Assembly: GCF_963678635.1 (NCBI RefSeq)
Contig: NW_026971060.1
Coordinates: forward strand, 49,209-113,208
DNA: 64,000 nt
Direction of reading: 5' to 3'
From: Symsagittifera roscoffensis
Taxonomy: Eukaryota; Xenacoelomorpha; Acoela; Convolutidae
The notes under the pieces were generated by a model, which saw only the letters and a list, made by a program, of their open reading frames with translations, had not been told where the DNA came from and did no database searches. Both the position numbers and the translations under genes were made by a program. Of the stretch, positions 24,501 to 37,126 are shown in pieces (the stretch's first letter is position 1; every line of letters begins with the position of its first letter).

Positions 24501-27500
24501 AAGCTATTTAGAGCAATTGAAACTGAGATGCAAAACCGTACAGGAAAACCAGTTAGGCGGCAGCTGATGGATGATGGAAGGCGACATTTCGCTGATTGCG
24601 TCGAAGCTATTTTGAGCAATTGAAGTAGAGATGCAAAAATGTACAGCAAAAATCTCGTGTGGCGACAACTGATTGAAAGTGACATTTCGCTGGTTGCGTC
24701 GAAGCTATTTTTAGCATTTGAATGAGAGACGCAACATTGTACAGAAAAAACCATAAGGCGACACTTGATGGAAAACGACAGTTCGCCGATTACTTCGAGG
24801 CTATTTTGAGCAATTGAAACAGAGACGAAAATGTGTACAGAAAAAACTCTTTCGGCGACAGTTGATGGAAGGCGACTTTTCGTCAATTGCTTTGAACTTT
24901 TTAAGCAAATGAAACAGAGACGCAAATTGTATTGAAAAACCAGTTATGCGACAATTGATGGAAAGCGACCTTTTGCCGACTGTGTCGAAGCTATTTTGAG
25001 CAATTGAAAACGGACACAAAAATTTACAGAAAAACCCGTTAGCGGACAGCTGATAGAAATCGACATTTCACCGATTGCTTCGAAGCTATTTTATGCAATT
25101 GAAACAGAGACGCAGAATTGTATAGAAAAATCTCGTTAGTGACAACTGCTGGAAAACGACCTATCGCCGATTACTTCGAAGAATTTTGAGCAATTGAAAT
25201 TGAGATGTCAAAGTGTACAGAAAAACCTTTCAGTCGACAAAGGAAGGAAAACGACATTTCACCGATTGCGTCGAAGCTATTTTGAGCAATTGAAGTAAAG
25301 ATGCAAAAATGTACAGTAAAAATCTCGTTTGGCGACAACTGATTGAAAGTGACATTTCGCTGATTGAGTCGAAGCTATTTTTAGCAATTGAATGAGAGAC
25401 GCAAAATTGTACAGAAAAAACCATAGGGCGACACTTGATGGAAAACGACATTTTGCCGACTGTGTCGAAGCTATTTTGAGCAATTGAAAACGGACACAAA
25501 AACTTACAGAAAAACCCGTTAGCCGACAACTGATGGAAATCGAAATTTCACTGATTGCGTCGAAGCTTCTTTAAGCAATTGAAAAAGAGACGCAAAATTG
25601 TACAAAAAAAACCATAAGGCGACACTTGATGGAAAACGACAGTTCGCCGATTACTTCGAGGCTATTTTGAGCAATTGAAACAGAGGAGCAATCTTGGAAA
25701 GAAAACCCTTTAGGCGACATCTGATGGAAAGCGACATTTCGCCGATTGCTCTGACGCTTTTTTTTTTGAGCAATTGAAACAGAGATGCAAATTTGTACAG
25801 AAAAACCCGTTAGAAGACAATTGATGGAAGGCGACATTTCGCCGATTCCGTCGAAGCTATTTTGAGCTATTGAAGCAGAGACGCAAAACTGCACAAAAAA
25901 AACCGTTGGGCGACAACTGATAGAAGACGTCTTTTCGGCGATTACTTCGATGCAATTTTGAGCAAATGAAACAGAGACGAAAAATTGTACAGAAAAACCA
26001 GTTAGGCGAGAACTGATAGAAGATGGAAAGCGACAATTCGCTGATTGTGTCGAAGCTCTTTTCAGCAAATGAATCAGAGACGCAAAATTGTACAGAACAA
26101 CTCAATTGGCGTCAACTGATGGAAAGCGACAATTCGCCAATTGCGTCGAAACTATTTTCAGCAATAAAAAAAGAGACGCAAAACTGTACAGAAAAACCAG
26201 TTGAGCGACAACTGATAGATGATGTAAGGCGACTTTTCGCCGTTTGCGTTGAATTTTTTTCGAGCTATTGAAACTGAGACGCAAAAGTGTAAACAAAAAC
26301 CTGTTAGGCGATAACTGATGGAAAGCGACATTTCGCCGATTACTTCGAAGCTTTTTTGAGCAATTGAAATAGATACGCAAATACGTATAGAAAAACCCGT
26401 TAGGCGAATACCGATGGAAAGCGACATTTCAACGGTTGCGTCGAAGCTATTTTTAGCAATTGAAACAGAGACAAAAAATTGTATAGAAAATGCCATTAGG
26501 CGACAACTGGTGGAAAACGAGATTTCGCCGATTACTTCGAAGCTATTTTGAGCAAATGAAACAGAGACGCAAAATTTTATAGAAAACTCGTTAGGCGACA
26601 ACAGATGGAAAGCGACATTTCATCGATTGGGTTGAGGCTGTTTTGAGCAATTGGAACAGAGGCGCAATCTTGTAAAGAAAACCCATAAGGCGAATTTTCA
26701 TGGAAGGCTAAATTTTGCCAATTGCGTTGAGGCTATCGTGAGAAAATGAAACAGAGACGCAAAATGGTAAAGAAAAACCGTTAGGCGACAACTGATGGAA
26801 AGCGACACTTCGCCGATTGCGTCGAAGCTCTTTTGAGCTATTGAATCAGAGACACAAAGCGTACAGAAAAACCAGTTAGTCGACAACTGATAGATGATGG
26901 AAGGTGACATTTTGCCAATTGCATCGAAGCTCTTTTGAGCAATTTAAAACATGCTCGAAGTTTTACAAAAAAAAACCGTTAAGCGACATCTAATGGAAGG
27001 CAACTTTTCGCCAATTGCGCGAAGCTATTTTGAGCAATTGAAAACAGACTCAAACTTCTACAGAAAAACCCGTTATGCGACAACTGGTGGAAAGCGACAT
27101 TTTGCCGATTGCGTCGAAGCTCTTTTGAGCAATTCAAAGCATGCTCGAAGTTTTACAAAAAAAAACCGTTAGGCGACATCTGATGGAAGGCAGCTTTTCG
27201 CCAATTGCGCGAAGCTATTTTGAGCAATTGAAAAGATACTCAAAGTGTTACAGACATAATCATTCAGAGACAACTAATGGAAACCGACATTTCAACAATT
27301 GCATCGAAGCTATTTTATGAAATTGAAACAGAGACGCAGAATTGTATAGAAAATCTTGTTAGTGACAACTGCTGGAAAATGACCTTTCGCCGATTACTTC
27401 GAAGATTTATGAGCAATTGAAACAGAGACGAAAAGTTGAACAGAAAAAACTCTTTCGGCGACAGTTGATGGAAGGCGACATTTCGTCAATTGCTTTGAAG

Positions 27501-30500
27501 CTTTTTTGAGCAAATGAAACAGAGACGCAAAATTGTATTGGAAATCCCGCTAGGCGACAACTGATGGAAGGCAACACTTCGCCGAATGCGCCGAAGCTAT
27601 TTTGAGCAATTGAAAAATGAGACAAAGCTGTTTAGAAAAACCCGTTAAGCCACAACTGATAGAATGCAAAATTTCGCCGATTGCGTCAAAGCTCTTTTGA
27701 GCTTTTGAATCAGAGACACAAAATGTACAGAAAAACCAGTTAGGTGACAACTGATGGATAATGGAAGGCGACATTTTGTAAATTGCGTCGAAGTTCTTTT
27801 GAGCAATTCAAAACAGACTCGAAATTTTACAGAAAAAACCGCAAGGCGACATCTGATGGAAGGCAACTTTTCGGCGATTGCTCGAAGCTATTTTGTGCAA
27901 TTGAGAATAGACTCAAAATTTTATAGAAAAACGCGTTATGCAACAACTGATGGAAAGCGACATTTTGCCAATTGCGTCAAAGCTATTTTGAGCAATTGAA
28001 AAGAGGCAAAAAAATTTACAGATCAAACCGTTAAGCGACAACTGATGGAATCCGACATTTGAACGATTGCATTGAAGCTATTTTAGGCAATTGAAACAGA
28101 GACACGGAGTTGTATATAGAAACCCGTTAGTCGACAACTGGTGGAAAACGACATTTCGCCGATTACTTCGAAGCTATTTTGAGCAATTGAAACTGAGACG
28201 CAAAATTTTACATAAAACTCGTTAGGCGACAACTGATGGGAAGGATATTTGATCGATTGCGTCCAAACTATATCGAGCAATTGAAACAGAGGCGCAATCT
28301 TGTACAGAAAAATTCGTTCGGCGACAGTTGATGGAAGGTGACATTTCGTCATTTGCTTTGAAGTTTTTTTGAGCTATTGAAACAGAGACGAAAAGTTGTA
28401 CAGAAAAAAATCGTTCGGCGACAGTTGATGGAAGGCGACATTTCGTCAATTGCTTTGAAACTTTTTTGAGCAATTAAAAACTGACACAAAACTGTTTAGA
28501 AAAACTCGTTAAGCCATAACTGATAGAAGGCGAAATTTCACCGATTGCGTTGAAGCTCTTTTGAGCTATTGAATCAGAGACATAAAATCTACAGAAAAAC
28601 CAGTTAGGCGACAACTGACGGATGATGGAAGGCGACATTTTGCCAATTGCGTCGAAGCTCATTTGAGCAATTCAAAAACAGACTCGAGGTTTTACAGAAA
28701 AAACCGTTAGGCGACATCTGATGGAAGGCAACTTTCGCCGAGTGGGTCGAAGCTATTTTGAGCAATTGGAAACAGACACAAAATTGTATAGAAAAACCCG
28801 TTAGGCGACAACTGATGGAAGCTAATTCTTCGCCGATTGCGACGAAGCTATTTTGAGCAATTGAAAACTGACACAAAACTGTTTAGAGAAACCCGTTGAG
28901 CCACATCTGATAGAAGGCGAAATTTCACCGATTGTGTCGAAGCTCTTTTGAGCTATTGAATCAGAGACACAAAATCTACAGAAAAACCAGTTAGGCGACA
29001 ACTGATGGATGATGGAAGGCGACATTCTGCCAATTGCGTCGAAACTCATTTTAGCAATTCAAAACAGACTCGAAGTTTTACAGAAAAAACCGTTAGGCGA
29101 CATCTGATGGAAGGCAACTTTTCGCCGAGTGGGTCGAAGCTATTTTGAGTAATTGGAAACAGACACAAAATTGTTTAGAAAAACCCGTTAGGCGACAACT
29201 GATGGAAGGCGACGTTTCGCCGGTGGCGCGAAGCTAGTTTGAGCATTTGAAAGCAGACACAAAAGTTTGCAGAACAAACTGTTAGGCGGCAACTGATGGA
29301 AACCGACATTTCAACGATTGCGTCGAAGCTATTTTATGCAATTGAAACAGAGACGCAGAATTTTATAGAAAAACCCGTTAGTCGACAACTGGTGGAAAAC
29401 GACATTTCGCCGATTACTTCGAAGCTATTTTGAGCAATTGAAACAGAGACGCAAAATTTTACAGAAAACTCGTTAAGCGACAACTGATGGAAAAAGATAT
29501 TTCATCGATTGCGTCGAGGCTATTTTGAGCAATTGAAACAGAGGCGCAATATTGTACAGAAAAACTCGTTCGGCGACAGTTGATGGGAGGCGACAATTCG
29601 TCATTTGCTTTGAAGCTTTTTGAGCAATTGAAACAGAGACGAAAAATTGTACAGAAAAAACTCGTTCGGCGACAGTTGATGGAAGGCGACCTTTCGTCAA
29701 TTGCTTTGAAGCTTTTTTGAGCAATTGAAACAGAGACGCAAAATTGTAAAGGAAAACCCGTTAGGCGATAACTGATGGAAGGCAACTCTTCGCCAATTGC
29801 GCCCAAGCTATTTTGAGCAATTGAAAACTGACACAAAATTATTTAGAAAAACCCGTTAAGCCACAACAGAAAGAAGGCAAAATTTCACCGATTGCGTTGA
29901 AGCTCTTTTGAGCTATTGAATCAGAGACACAAAATCTACAGAAAACCAGTTAGGCGGCAACTGATGGATGATGGAAGGCGACATTTTGCCAATTGCGTCG
30001 AACCTCTTTTGAGCAATTCAAAACAGACTCGAATTTTTACAGAAAAAACCGTTTGGCGACATCTGATGGGAGGCAACTTTTCGCCGATTGGCTCGAAGCT
30101 ATTTTAAGCAATTGAAACAGAGACGCAGAATTGTACAGAAAAACCCGTTAGACGACAACTGGTGGAAAACGACATTTCGCCGATTGCGCAAAGCTATTTT
30201 GAGCAATTGAAAATAGACTCAAAGTTTTACAGAACAAACCGTTAGGCGACAACTGATGGAAACCGACATTTCAACGATTGCGTTGAAGCTATTTTAAGCA
30301 ATTGAAACAGAGACGCAGAATTGTACAGAAAAACCCGTTAGACGACAACTGGTGGAAAACGACATTTCGCCGATTACTTCGAAGCTATTTTGAGCAATTG
30401 AAACAGAGACGCAAAATTTTACAGAAAACTCGTTCGGCGAGAGTTGATGGAAGGCGACCTTTCGTCAATTGCTTTGAAGATTTTTTGAGCAAGTTAAACA

Positions 30501-30740
30501 GAGACGCAAAATTGTAAAGGAAAACGCGTAAGGTGACAAGTCATGAAAGGCAACTTTTCGCCGATTGCGCGGAAGCTAATTTGAGCAATTGAAAACTGAC
30601 ATAAAATTGTTTAGAAAAACCCGTCAGGCGACAACTGATAGAAGGAGAAATTTCGCCGATTCTGTCGAAGCTCTTTTGAGCTATTGAATCAGAGACACAA
30701 AATTTTACAGAAAACTCGTTAGGCGACAACTGATGGAAAA
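15600..30740 (+). repeat. About 8.2-kb higher-order tandem duplication
   Basis: Distinctive monomer variants between about 16.3 and 22.65 kb reappear in the same order between 24.4 and 30.73 kb. The offset is 8165 bp (17692 to 25857, 17993 to 26158, 18786 to 26951), then 8261 bp after one extra monomer near 27.9 kb (19822 to 28083, 21198 to 29459), then 8085 bp after a two-monomer loss (22456 to 30541). Within the compared stretches copies differ only by scattered substitutions, so this doubling is recent. Confidence 0.85.
22781..26040 (+). repeat. 1630-bp tandem duplication with sharp junction
   Basis: Units 22781-24410 and 24411-26040 (17 monomers each) are practically identical, including a run of nine T at 24127-24135 and 25757-25765. 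The junction at 24410/24411 joins AGCGACAATTC directly to TTTTTGAGCAAATTAAAC, cutting a monomer; at the end of the second unit the same monomer continues normally (AATTCGCTGATTG). This is the youngest duplication in the array. Confidence 0.9.
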
Positions 30741-33700
30741 GGATATTTCATCGATTGCGTCGAGGCTATTTTAAGCAATTGAAACAGAGACGCGGAGTTG
30801 TATATAGAAACCCGTTAGTCGACAACTGGTGGAAAACGACATTTCGCCGATTACTTCGAAGCTATTTTGAGCAATTGAAACTGAGACGCAAAATTTTACA
30901 TAAAACTCGTTAGGCGACAACTGATGGGAAGGATATTTGATCGATTGCGTCCAGACTATATCAAGCAATTGAAACAGAGGCGCAATCTTGTACAGAAAAA
31001 TTCGTTCGGCGACAGTTGATGGAAGGTGACATTTCGTCATTTGCTTTGAAGTTTTTTTGAGCTATTGAAACAGAGACGAAAAGTTGTACAGAAAAAAATC
31101 GTTCGGCGACAGTTGATGGAAGGCGACATTTCGTCAATTGCTTTGAAACTTTTTTGAGCAATTAAAAACTGACACAAAATTGTTTAGAAAAACTCGTTAA
31201 GCCATAACTGATAGAAGGCGAAATTTCACCGATTGCGTTGAAGCTCTTTTGAGCTATTGAATCAGAGACATAAAATCTACAGAAAAACCAGTTAGGCGAC
31301 AACTGACGGATGATGGAAGGCGACATTTTGCCAATTGCGTCGAAGCTCATTTGAGCAATTCAAAAACAGACTCGAGGTTTTACAGAAAAAACCGTTAGGC
31401 GACATCTGATGGAAGGCAACTTTCGCCGAGTGGGTCGAAGCTATTTTGAGCAATTGGAAACAGACACAAAATTGTATAGAAAAACCCGTTAGGCGACAAC
31501 TGATGGAAGCTAATTCTTCGCCGATTGCGACGAAGCTATTTTGAGCAATTGAAAACTGACACAAAACTGTTTAGAGAAACCCGTTGAGCCACATCTGATA
31601 GAAGGCGAAATTTCACCGATTGTGTCGAAGCTCTTTTGAGCTATTGAATCAGAGACACAAAATCTACAGAAAAACCAGTTAGGCGACAACTGATGGATGA
31701 TGGAAGGCGACATTCTGCCAATTGCGTCGAAATTCATTTTAGCAATTCAAAACAGACTCGAAGTTTTACAGAAAAAACCGTTAGGCGACATCTGATGGAA
31801 GGCAACTTTTCGCCGAGTGGGTCGAAGCTATTTTGAGTAATTGGAAACAGACACAAAATTGTTTAGAAAAACCCGTTAGGCGACAACTGATGGAAGGCGA
31901 CGTTTCGCCGGTGGCGCGAAGCTAGTTTGAGCATTTGAAAGCAGACACAAAAGTTTGCAGAACAAACTGTTAGGCGGCAACTGATGGAAACCGACATTTC
32001 AACGATTGCGTCGAAGCTATTTTATGCAATTGAAACAGAGACGCAGAATTTTATAGAAAAACCCGTTAGTCGACAACTGGTGGAAAACGACATTTCGCCG
32101 ATTACTTCGAAGCTATTTTGAGCAATTGAAACAGAGACGCAAAATTTTACAGAAAACTCGTTAAGCGACAACTGATGGAAAAAGATATTTCATCGATTGC
32201 GTCGAGGCTATTTTGAGCAATTGAAACAGAGGCGCAATATTGTACAGAAAAACTCGTTCGGCGACAGTTGATGGGAGGCGACAATTCGTCATTTGCTTTG
32301 AAGCTTTTTGAGCAATTGAAACAGAGACGAAAAATTGTACAGAAAAAACTCGTTCGGCGACAGTTGATGGAAGGCGACCTTTCGTCAATTGCTTTGAAGC
32401 TTTTTTGAGCAATTGAAACAGAGACGCAAAATTGTAAAGGAAAACCCGTTAGGCGATAACTGATGGAAGGCAACTCTTCGCCAATTGCGCCGAAGCTATT
32501 TTGAGCAATTGAAAACTGACACAAAATTATTTAGAAAAACCCGTTAAGCCACAACAGAAAGAAGGCAAAATTTCACCGATTGCGTTGAAGCTCTTTTGAG
32601 CTATTGAATCAGAGACATAAAATCTACAGAAAAACCAGTTAGGCGACAACTGACGGATGATGGAAGGCGACATTTTGCCAATTGCGTCGAAGCTCATTTG
32701 AGCAATTCAAAAACAGACTCGAGGTTTTACAGAAAAAACCGTTAATCGACATCTGATGGAAGGCAACTTTCGCCGAGTGGGTCGAAGCTATTTTGAGCAA
32801 TTGGAAACAGACACAAAATTGTATAGAAAAACCCGTTAGGCGACAACTGATGGAAGCTAATTCTTCGCCGATTGCGACGAAGCTATTTTGAGCAATTGAA
32901 AACTGACACAAAACTGTTTAGAGAAACCCGTTGAGCCACATCTGATAGAAGGCGAAATATCACCGATTGTGTCGAAGCTCTTTTGAGCTATTGAATCAGA
33001 GACACAAAATCTACAGAAAAACCAGTTAGGCGACAACTGATGGATGATGGAAGGCGACATTCTGCCAATTGCGTCGAAACTCATTTTAGCAATTCAAAAC
33101 AGACTCGAAGTTTTACAGAAAAAACCGTTAGGCGACATCTGATGGAAGGCAACTTTTCGCCGAGTGGGTCGAAGCTATTTTGAGTAATTGGAAACAGACA
33201 CAAAATTGTTTAGAAAAACCCGTTAGGCGACAACTGATGGAAGGCGACGTTTCGCCGGTGGCGCGAAGCTAGTTTGAGCATTTGAAAGCAGACACAAAAG
33301 TTTGCAGAACAAACTGTTAGGCGGCAACTGATGGAAACCGACATTTCAACGATTGCGTCGAAGCTATTTTATGCAATTGAAACAGAGACGCAGAATTTTA
33401 TAGAAAAACCCGTTAGTCGACAACTGGTGGAAAACGACATTTCGCCGATTACTTCGAAGCTATTTTGAGCAATTGAAACAGAGACGCAAAATTTTACAGA
33501 AAACTCGTTAAGCGACAACTGATGGAAAAAGATATTTCATCGAATGCGTCGAGGCTATTTTGAGCAATTGAAACAGAGGCGCAATAATGTACAGAAAAAC
33601 TCGTTCGGCGACAGTTGATGGGAGGCGACAATTCGTCATTTGCTTTGAAGCTTTTTGAGCAATTGAAACAGAGACGAAAAATTGTACAGAAAAAACTCGT

Positions 33701-35081
33701 TCGGCGACAGTTGATGGAAGGCGACCTTTCGTCAATTGCTTTGAAGCTTTCTTGAGCAATTGAAACAGAGACGCAAAATTGTAAAGGAAAACCCGTTAGG
33801 CGATAACTGATGGAAGGCAACTCTTCGCCAATTGCGCCGAAGCTATTTTGAGCAATTGAAAACTGACACAAAATTATTTAGAAACACCCGTTAAGCCACA
33901 ACAGAAAGAAGGCAAAATTTCACCGATTGCGTTGAAGCTCTTTTGAGCTATTGAATCAGAGACACAAAATCTACAGAAAACCAGTTAGGCGGCAACTGAT
34001 GGATGATGGAAGGCGACATTTTGCCAATTGCGTCGAACCTCTTTTGAGCAATTCAAAACAGACTCGAATTTTTACAGAAAAAACCGTTTGGCGACATCTG
34101 ATGGGAGGCAACTTTTCGCCGATTGGGTCGAAGCTATTTTAAGCAATTGAAACAGAGACGCAGAATTGTACAGAAAAACCCGTTAGACGACAACTGGTGG
34201 AAAACGACATTTCGCCGATTGCGCAAAGCTATTTTGAGCAATTGAAAATAGACTCAAAGTTTTACAGAACAAACCGTTAGGCGACAACTGATGGAAACCG
34301 ACATTTCAACGATTGCGTTGAAGCTATTTTAAGCAATTGAAACAGAGACTCAGAATTGTACAGAAAAACCCGTTAGACGACAACTGGTGGAAAACGACAT
34401 TTCGCCGATTACTTCGAAGCTATTTTGAGCAATTGAAACAGAGACGCAAAATTTTACAGAAAACTCGTTCGGCGAGAGTTGATGGAAGGCGACCTTTCGT
34501 CAATTGCTTTGAAGATTTTTTGAGTAAGTTAAACAGAGACGCAAAATTGTAAAGGAAAACGCGTAAGGTGACAAGTCATGAAAGGCAACTTTTCGCCGAT
34601 TGCGCGGAAGCTAATTTGAGCAATTGAAAACTGACATAAAATTGTTTAGAAAAACCCGTCAGGCGACAACTGATAGAAGGCGAAATTTCGCCGATTCTGT
34701 CGAAGCTGTTTTGAGCTATTGAATCAGAGACACAAAATTTTACAGAAAACTCGTTAGGCGACAACTGATGGAAAAGGATATTTCATCGATTGCGTCGAGG
34801 CTATTTTAAGCAATTGAAACAGAGGCGCAATCTTCTACAGAAAAACTCGTTCGTTGACAGTTGATTGAAGGCGACCTTTCGTCAATTGTTTTGAAAATTT
34901 TTTGAGCAAATTAAACAGAGACGCAAAATTGTAAAGGAAAACCCCTTAGGCGACAACTGATAGAAGGCGAAATTTCGCCGATTCTGTCGAAGCTCTTTTG
35001 AACTATTGAATCAGAGACACAAACGTGTACAGAAAAACCGGTTAGGCGACAACTGATGGATGATGGAAGGCGACATTTTGC
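29891..35081 (+). repeat. Right arm of ~5.2-kb inverted repeat (pairs with 1-5380)
   Basis: Position x of the left array corresponds to 35082-x on the opposite strand for x up to about 4780, and to 35271-x beyond it, the difference being a 189-bp (two-monomer) indel. Diagnostic variants are shared by only these two places, such as the variant monomers at 318-506 with 34576-34764 and at 1211-1588 with 33494-33871. Inside the arm two 1347-bp units repeat (32147 to 33494). Confidence 0.88.
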
Positions 35082-35530
35082 CGATTGCGTTGAAGCTATT
35101 TTGAGCTATTGAAACACAAACGCAAAATTGTACAGAAAAACCCGTTACGCGACAACTGATGGAAAGCGACTTTTCGCCGATTGCGCCAAAGCTAATTTGA
35201 GCAATTGAGAACTGACACAAAATTGTTCAGAAAAACCCGTTAGGCGACAACTGATAGAAGGCGAAATTTCGCCGATTCTGTCGAAGCTCTTTTGAACTAT
35301 TGAATCAGAGACACAAACGTGTACAGAAAAACCGGTTAGGCGACAACTGATGGATGATGGAAGGCGACATTTTGCCGATTGCGTTGAAGCTATTTTGAGC
35401 TATTGAAACACAAACGCAAAATTGTACAGAAAAACCCGTTACGCGACAACTGATGGAAAGCGACTTTTTGCCGATTGCGTCGAAGCTATTTTGGCAAAAA
35501 AAGAAACAGACACAAAATTTTACATAAAAA
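34946..35530 (+). repeat. 294-bp tandem duplication near array end
   Basis: A three-monomer block is duplicated with a 294-bp offset: the variant CTCTTTTGAACTATTGAATC occurs at 34993 and 35287, each followed by the 102-bp monomer. It lies at the outer end of the array. Confidence 0.8.
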
Positions 35531-35840
35531 CCCGTTAGGCGACATCTGATATAATGCGACATTTTGCCGATTGCGTTGAATCTATTTTGAGCTATTGAAA
35601 CAGAGACGCGAAAGTGTACAGAAAAACCCGTTACGCGACAACTGATGGAAAGCGACATTTTGCCCATTGCGTCGAAGATATTTTGAGCAATTGAAACAGA
35701 GATTCAAAATGTAGATAAAAATCGTTTGTCGTTAGCTGATGGAAAGCGAGAATTCGCTGATTGCGTCGAAGCTGTTTTGAGCAATTGAAACAGAGACGCA
35801 AAATTGTACAGAGAAACGCGTTAGGCAAAAACTGAAGCAA

Positions 35841-36469
35841 AACTGAGGGAACAAAGCTATTTTGCAATACCATAAACCTTTTGCACAAGAAAAATATGTA
35901 CAAGGCTCACTCATTTCAGTTAGTTCTACATTGCAAACTGCAAGAATTTTCTAGAAATTGGTTCAGTTGAAAAAATTACAAACAAAAAATGAATACGTTA
36001 CTTAATGCTTAATTTGTATTCACTAATACCACCTAGTTGATGAGGATCTAGGTGCTATCTCGAATGATCTCGTGATATTCTTCTCTATAGTGTAGTGCTT
36101 TGTAAGAGACTGGCTGTCCAGAAGAAACCTTAGATTTTTTGAAATCACAAAACTGATGTTGACTAATATTTAATTTAATAATTCATTATTGATTATTTAT
36201 TTATTATTAATTTTATGTTTATGATATGTATTCATCGTCTCTTCTCTTTTCCCAACCCAACTTTTGAGCTCTATTTTTTCAATATTAAACTTCGCTCTTC
36301 TAACCCCTCTAGCAATATGAATTATGACTGAGAAATTTACGAAGTTCCGAGTTCCGATTGAAGTAAATTTGTGTTTGTAACATAAAAAAACTTCACAAAC
36401 TTTTGATTAAAAAAAAACTTTAATAAAACATTTTATTACTATTACTACAACTGTTAGAAATATTCTGTA
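35841..36469. other. AT-rich spacer after the satellite
   Basis: No open frame, repeat or RNA gene recognised. It is AT-rich with short homopolymer runs. Confidence 0.6.
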
Positions 36470-36801
36470 GCTAATTTGGGGAGGTGGGGTGGTAAAACCC
36501 CCTTACTGTTTTGAGATATCCATTTTTGGCTGAATGACCTTAGAGTTTTTCTAAAGGCCCTTTTCTGTACTATTTTTGAGGGGCGAGCGCGCGCCGAAAA
36601 AACGCAATTTTTGGTAAAAATTTTCCAAAAAATTGCCTGAAAACGCAGAAAGTTCTGTCAAATTAGAGTCTTTATAATGGTTTGGGAGAGCTCAGAAAAA
36701 CATTTTGGTCGGCCTAAAATTAAAAAAAAAGGTCGACAAAATTTTCAAAGTTTTTTTGAAAATCCGCTGCCCCCTCAGGAATTTCGTAGATCCGCGCCTG
36801 G
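36470..36801 (-). mobile_element. hAT-like MITE remnant (same family as 61965-62357)
   Basis: The reverse complement begins CAGGCGCGGATCTACG, then GGATTTTCAAAAAAACTTTG and GTCGACC, matching in order the left half of the complete element at 61965-62357 (CAGGGGTGGATCTAG, AGATTTTCAAAAAAGTTTCG, GTCGACC). The GCGCGC-rich centre is also shared (36580-36600 and 62160-62175). The distal end is degraded and no target-site duplication can be read. Confidence 0.65.
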
Positions 36802-36907
36802 TCAAATCTCTGCTTCTAAACTCATCGCGCGTTTTTAAGCCCGGCTTCCCCTTTCTTGATTTGTTTTGCCTCCAGTATTAACATTTTAGTTTGGTTGTTC
36901 GACCTAT

Positions 36908-37126
36908 CTATAATTTACCACCTATAATCTGCGCTTTTTTCCTTAGGTCTGCATGTTTCTCAATTCTAGTAGTCAAACTCCGAACAGTTTTCCCGAAAAT
37001 AATGAAGAAAAATCCACTACAAGGCAGTTTAATAACCACTCTTGACTTGAGATCAATAGAAAATGCTGACTTCAGCGATGATAAACATTGTTGTAGTTTT
37101 CTTGTGGTAAAAACTACTTTAACTTT
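36908..37126 (-). pseudogene. Penelope-like element endonuclease (GIY-YIG) remnant
   Basis: A 72-codon minus-strand frame without an ATG. It starts KVKVVFTTRKLQQCLSSLKS and contains VVIKLPCSG, FGKTVRSLTTRIEKH and a stop at 36908. This is the arrangement of the linker plus the N-terminal half of the GIY-YIG nuclease of Penelope-like retroelements, where the family has a Cys-x2-Cys pair, a Tyr-x-Gly motif and a TxR...RI.EH helix. Here the second cysteine and the YxG tyrosine are replaced, so it is inactive. The reverse transcriptase expected upstream (higher coordinates) is not recognisable. Confidence 0.65.

Larger units (their letters stand above)
14000..35840 (+). repeat. 96-bp satellite array, right block (forward orientation)
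   Basis: About 227 tandem monomers of roughly 96 bp, with the conserved words GAGCAATTGAAACAGAGACG, TGTACAGAAAAACCCGTTAG, GCGACAACTGATGGAA and TTCGCCGATTGCGTCGAAGC. Length variants include 102-bp monomers with GATGGATGATGGAAGG. Monomers diverge from each other much more than the higher-order copies do. The array starts at the insert at about 14000 and fades out at 35820-35840 after GAGAAACGCGTTAGGC. All open frames inside (up to 195 codons, minus strand) repeat the same 32-residue pattern and are treated as non-coding. Confidence 0.96.

Noticed and set aside
14000..35840. CRISPR-like regular repeats
   Set aside because: Monomers are contiguous, diverged and about 96 bp with no unique spacers; the context is eukaryotic.
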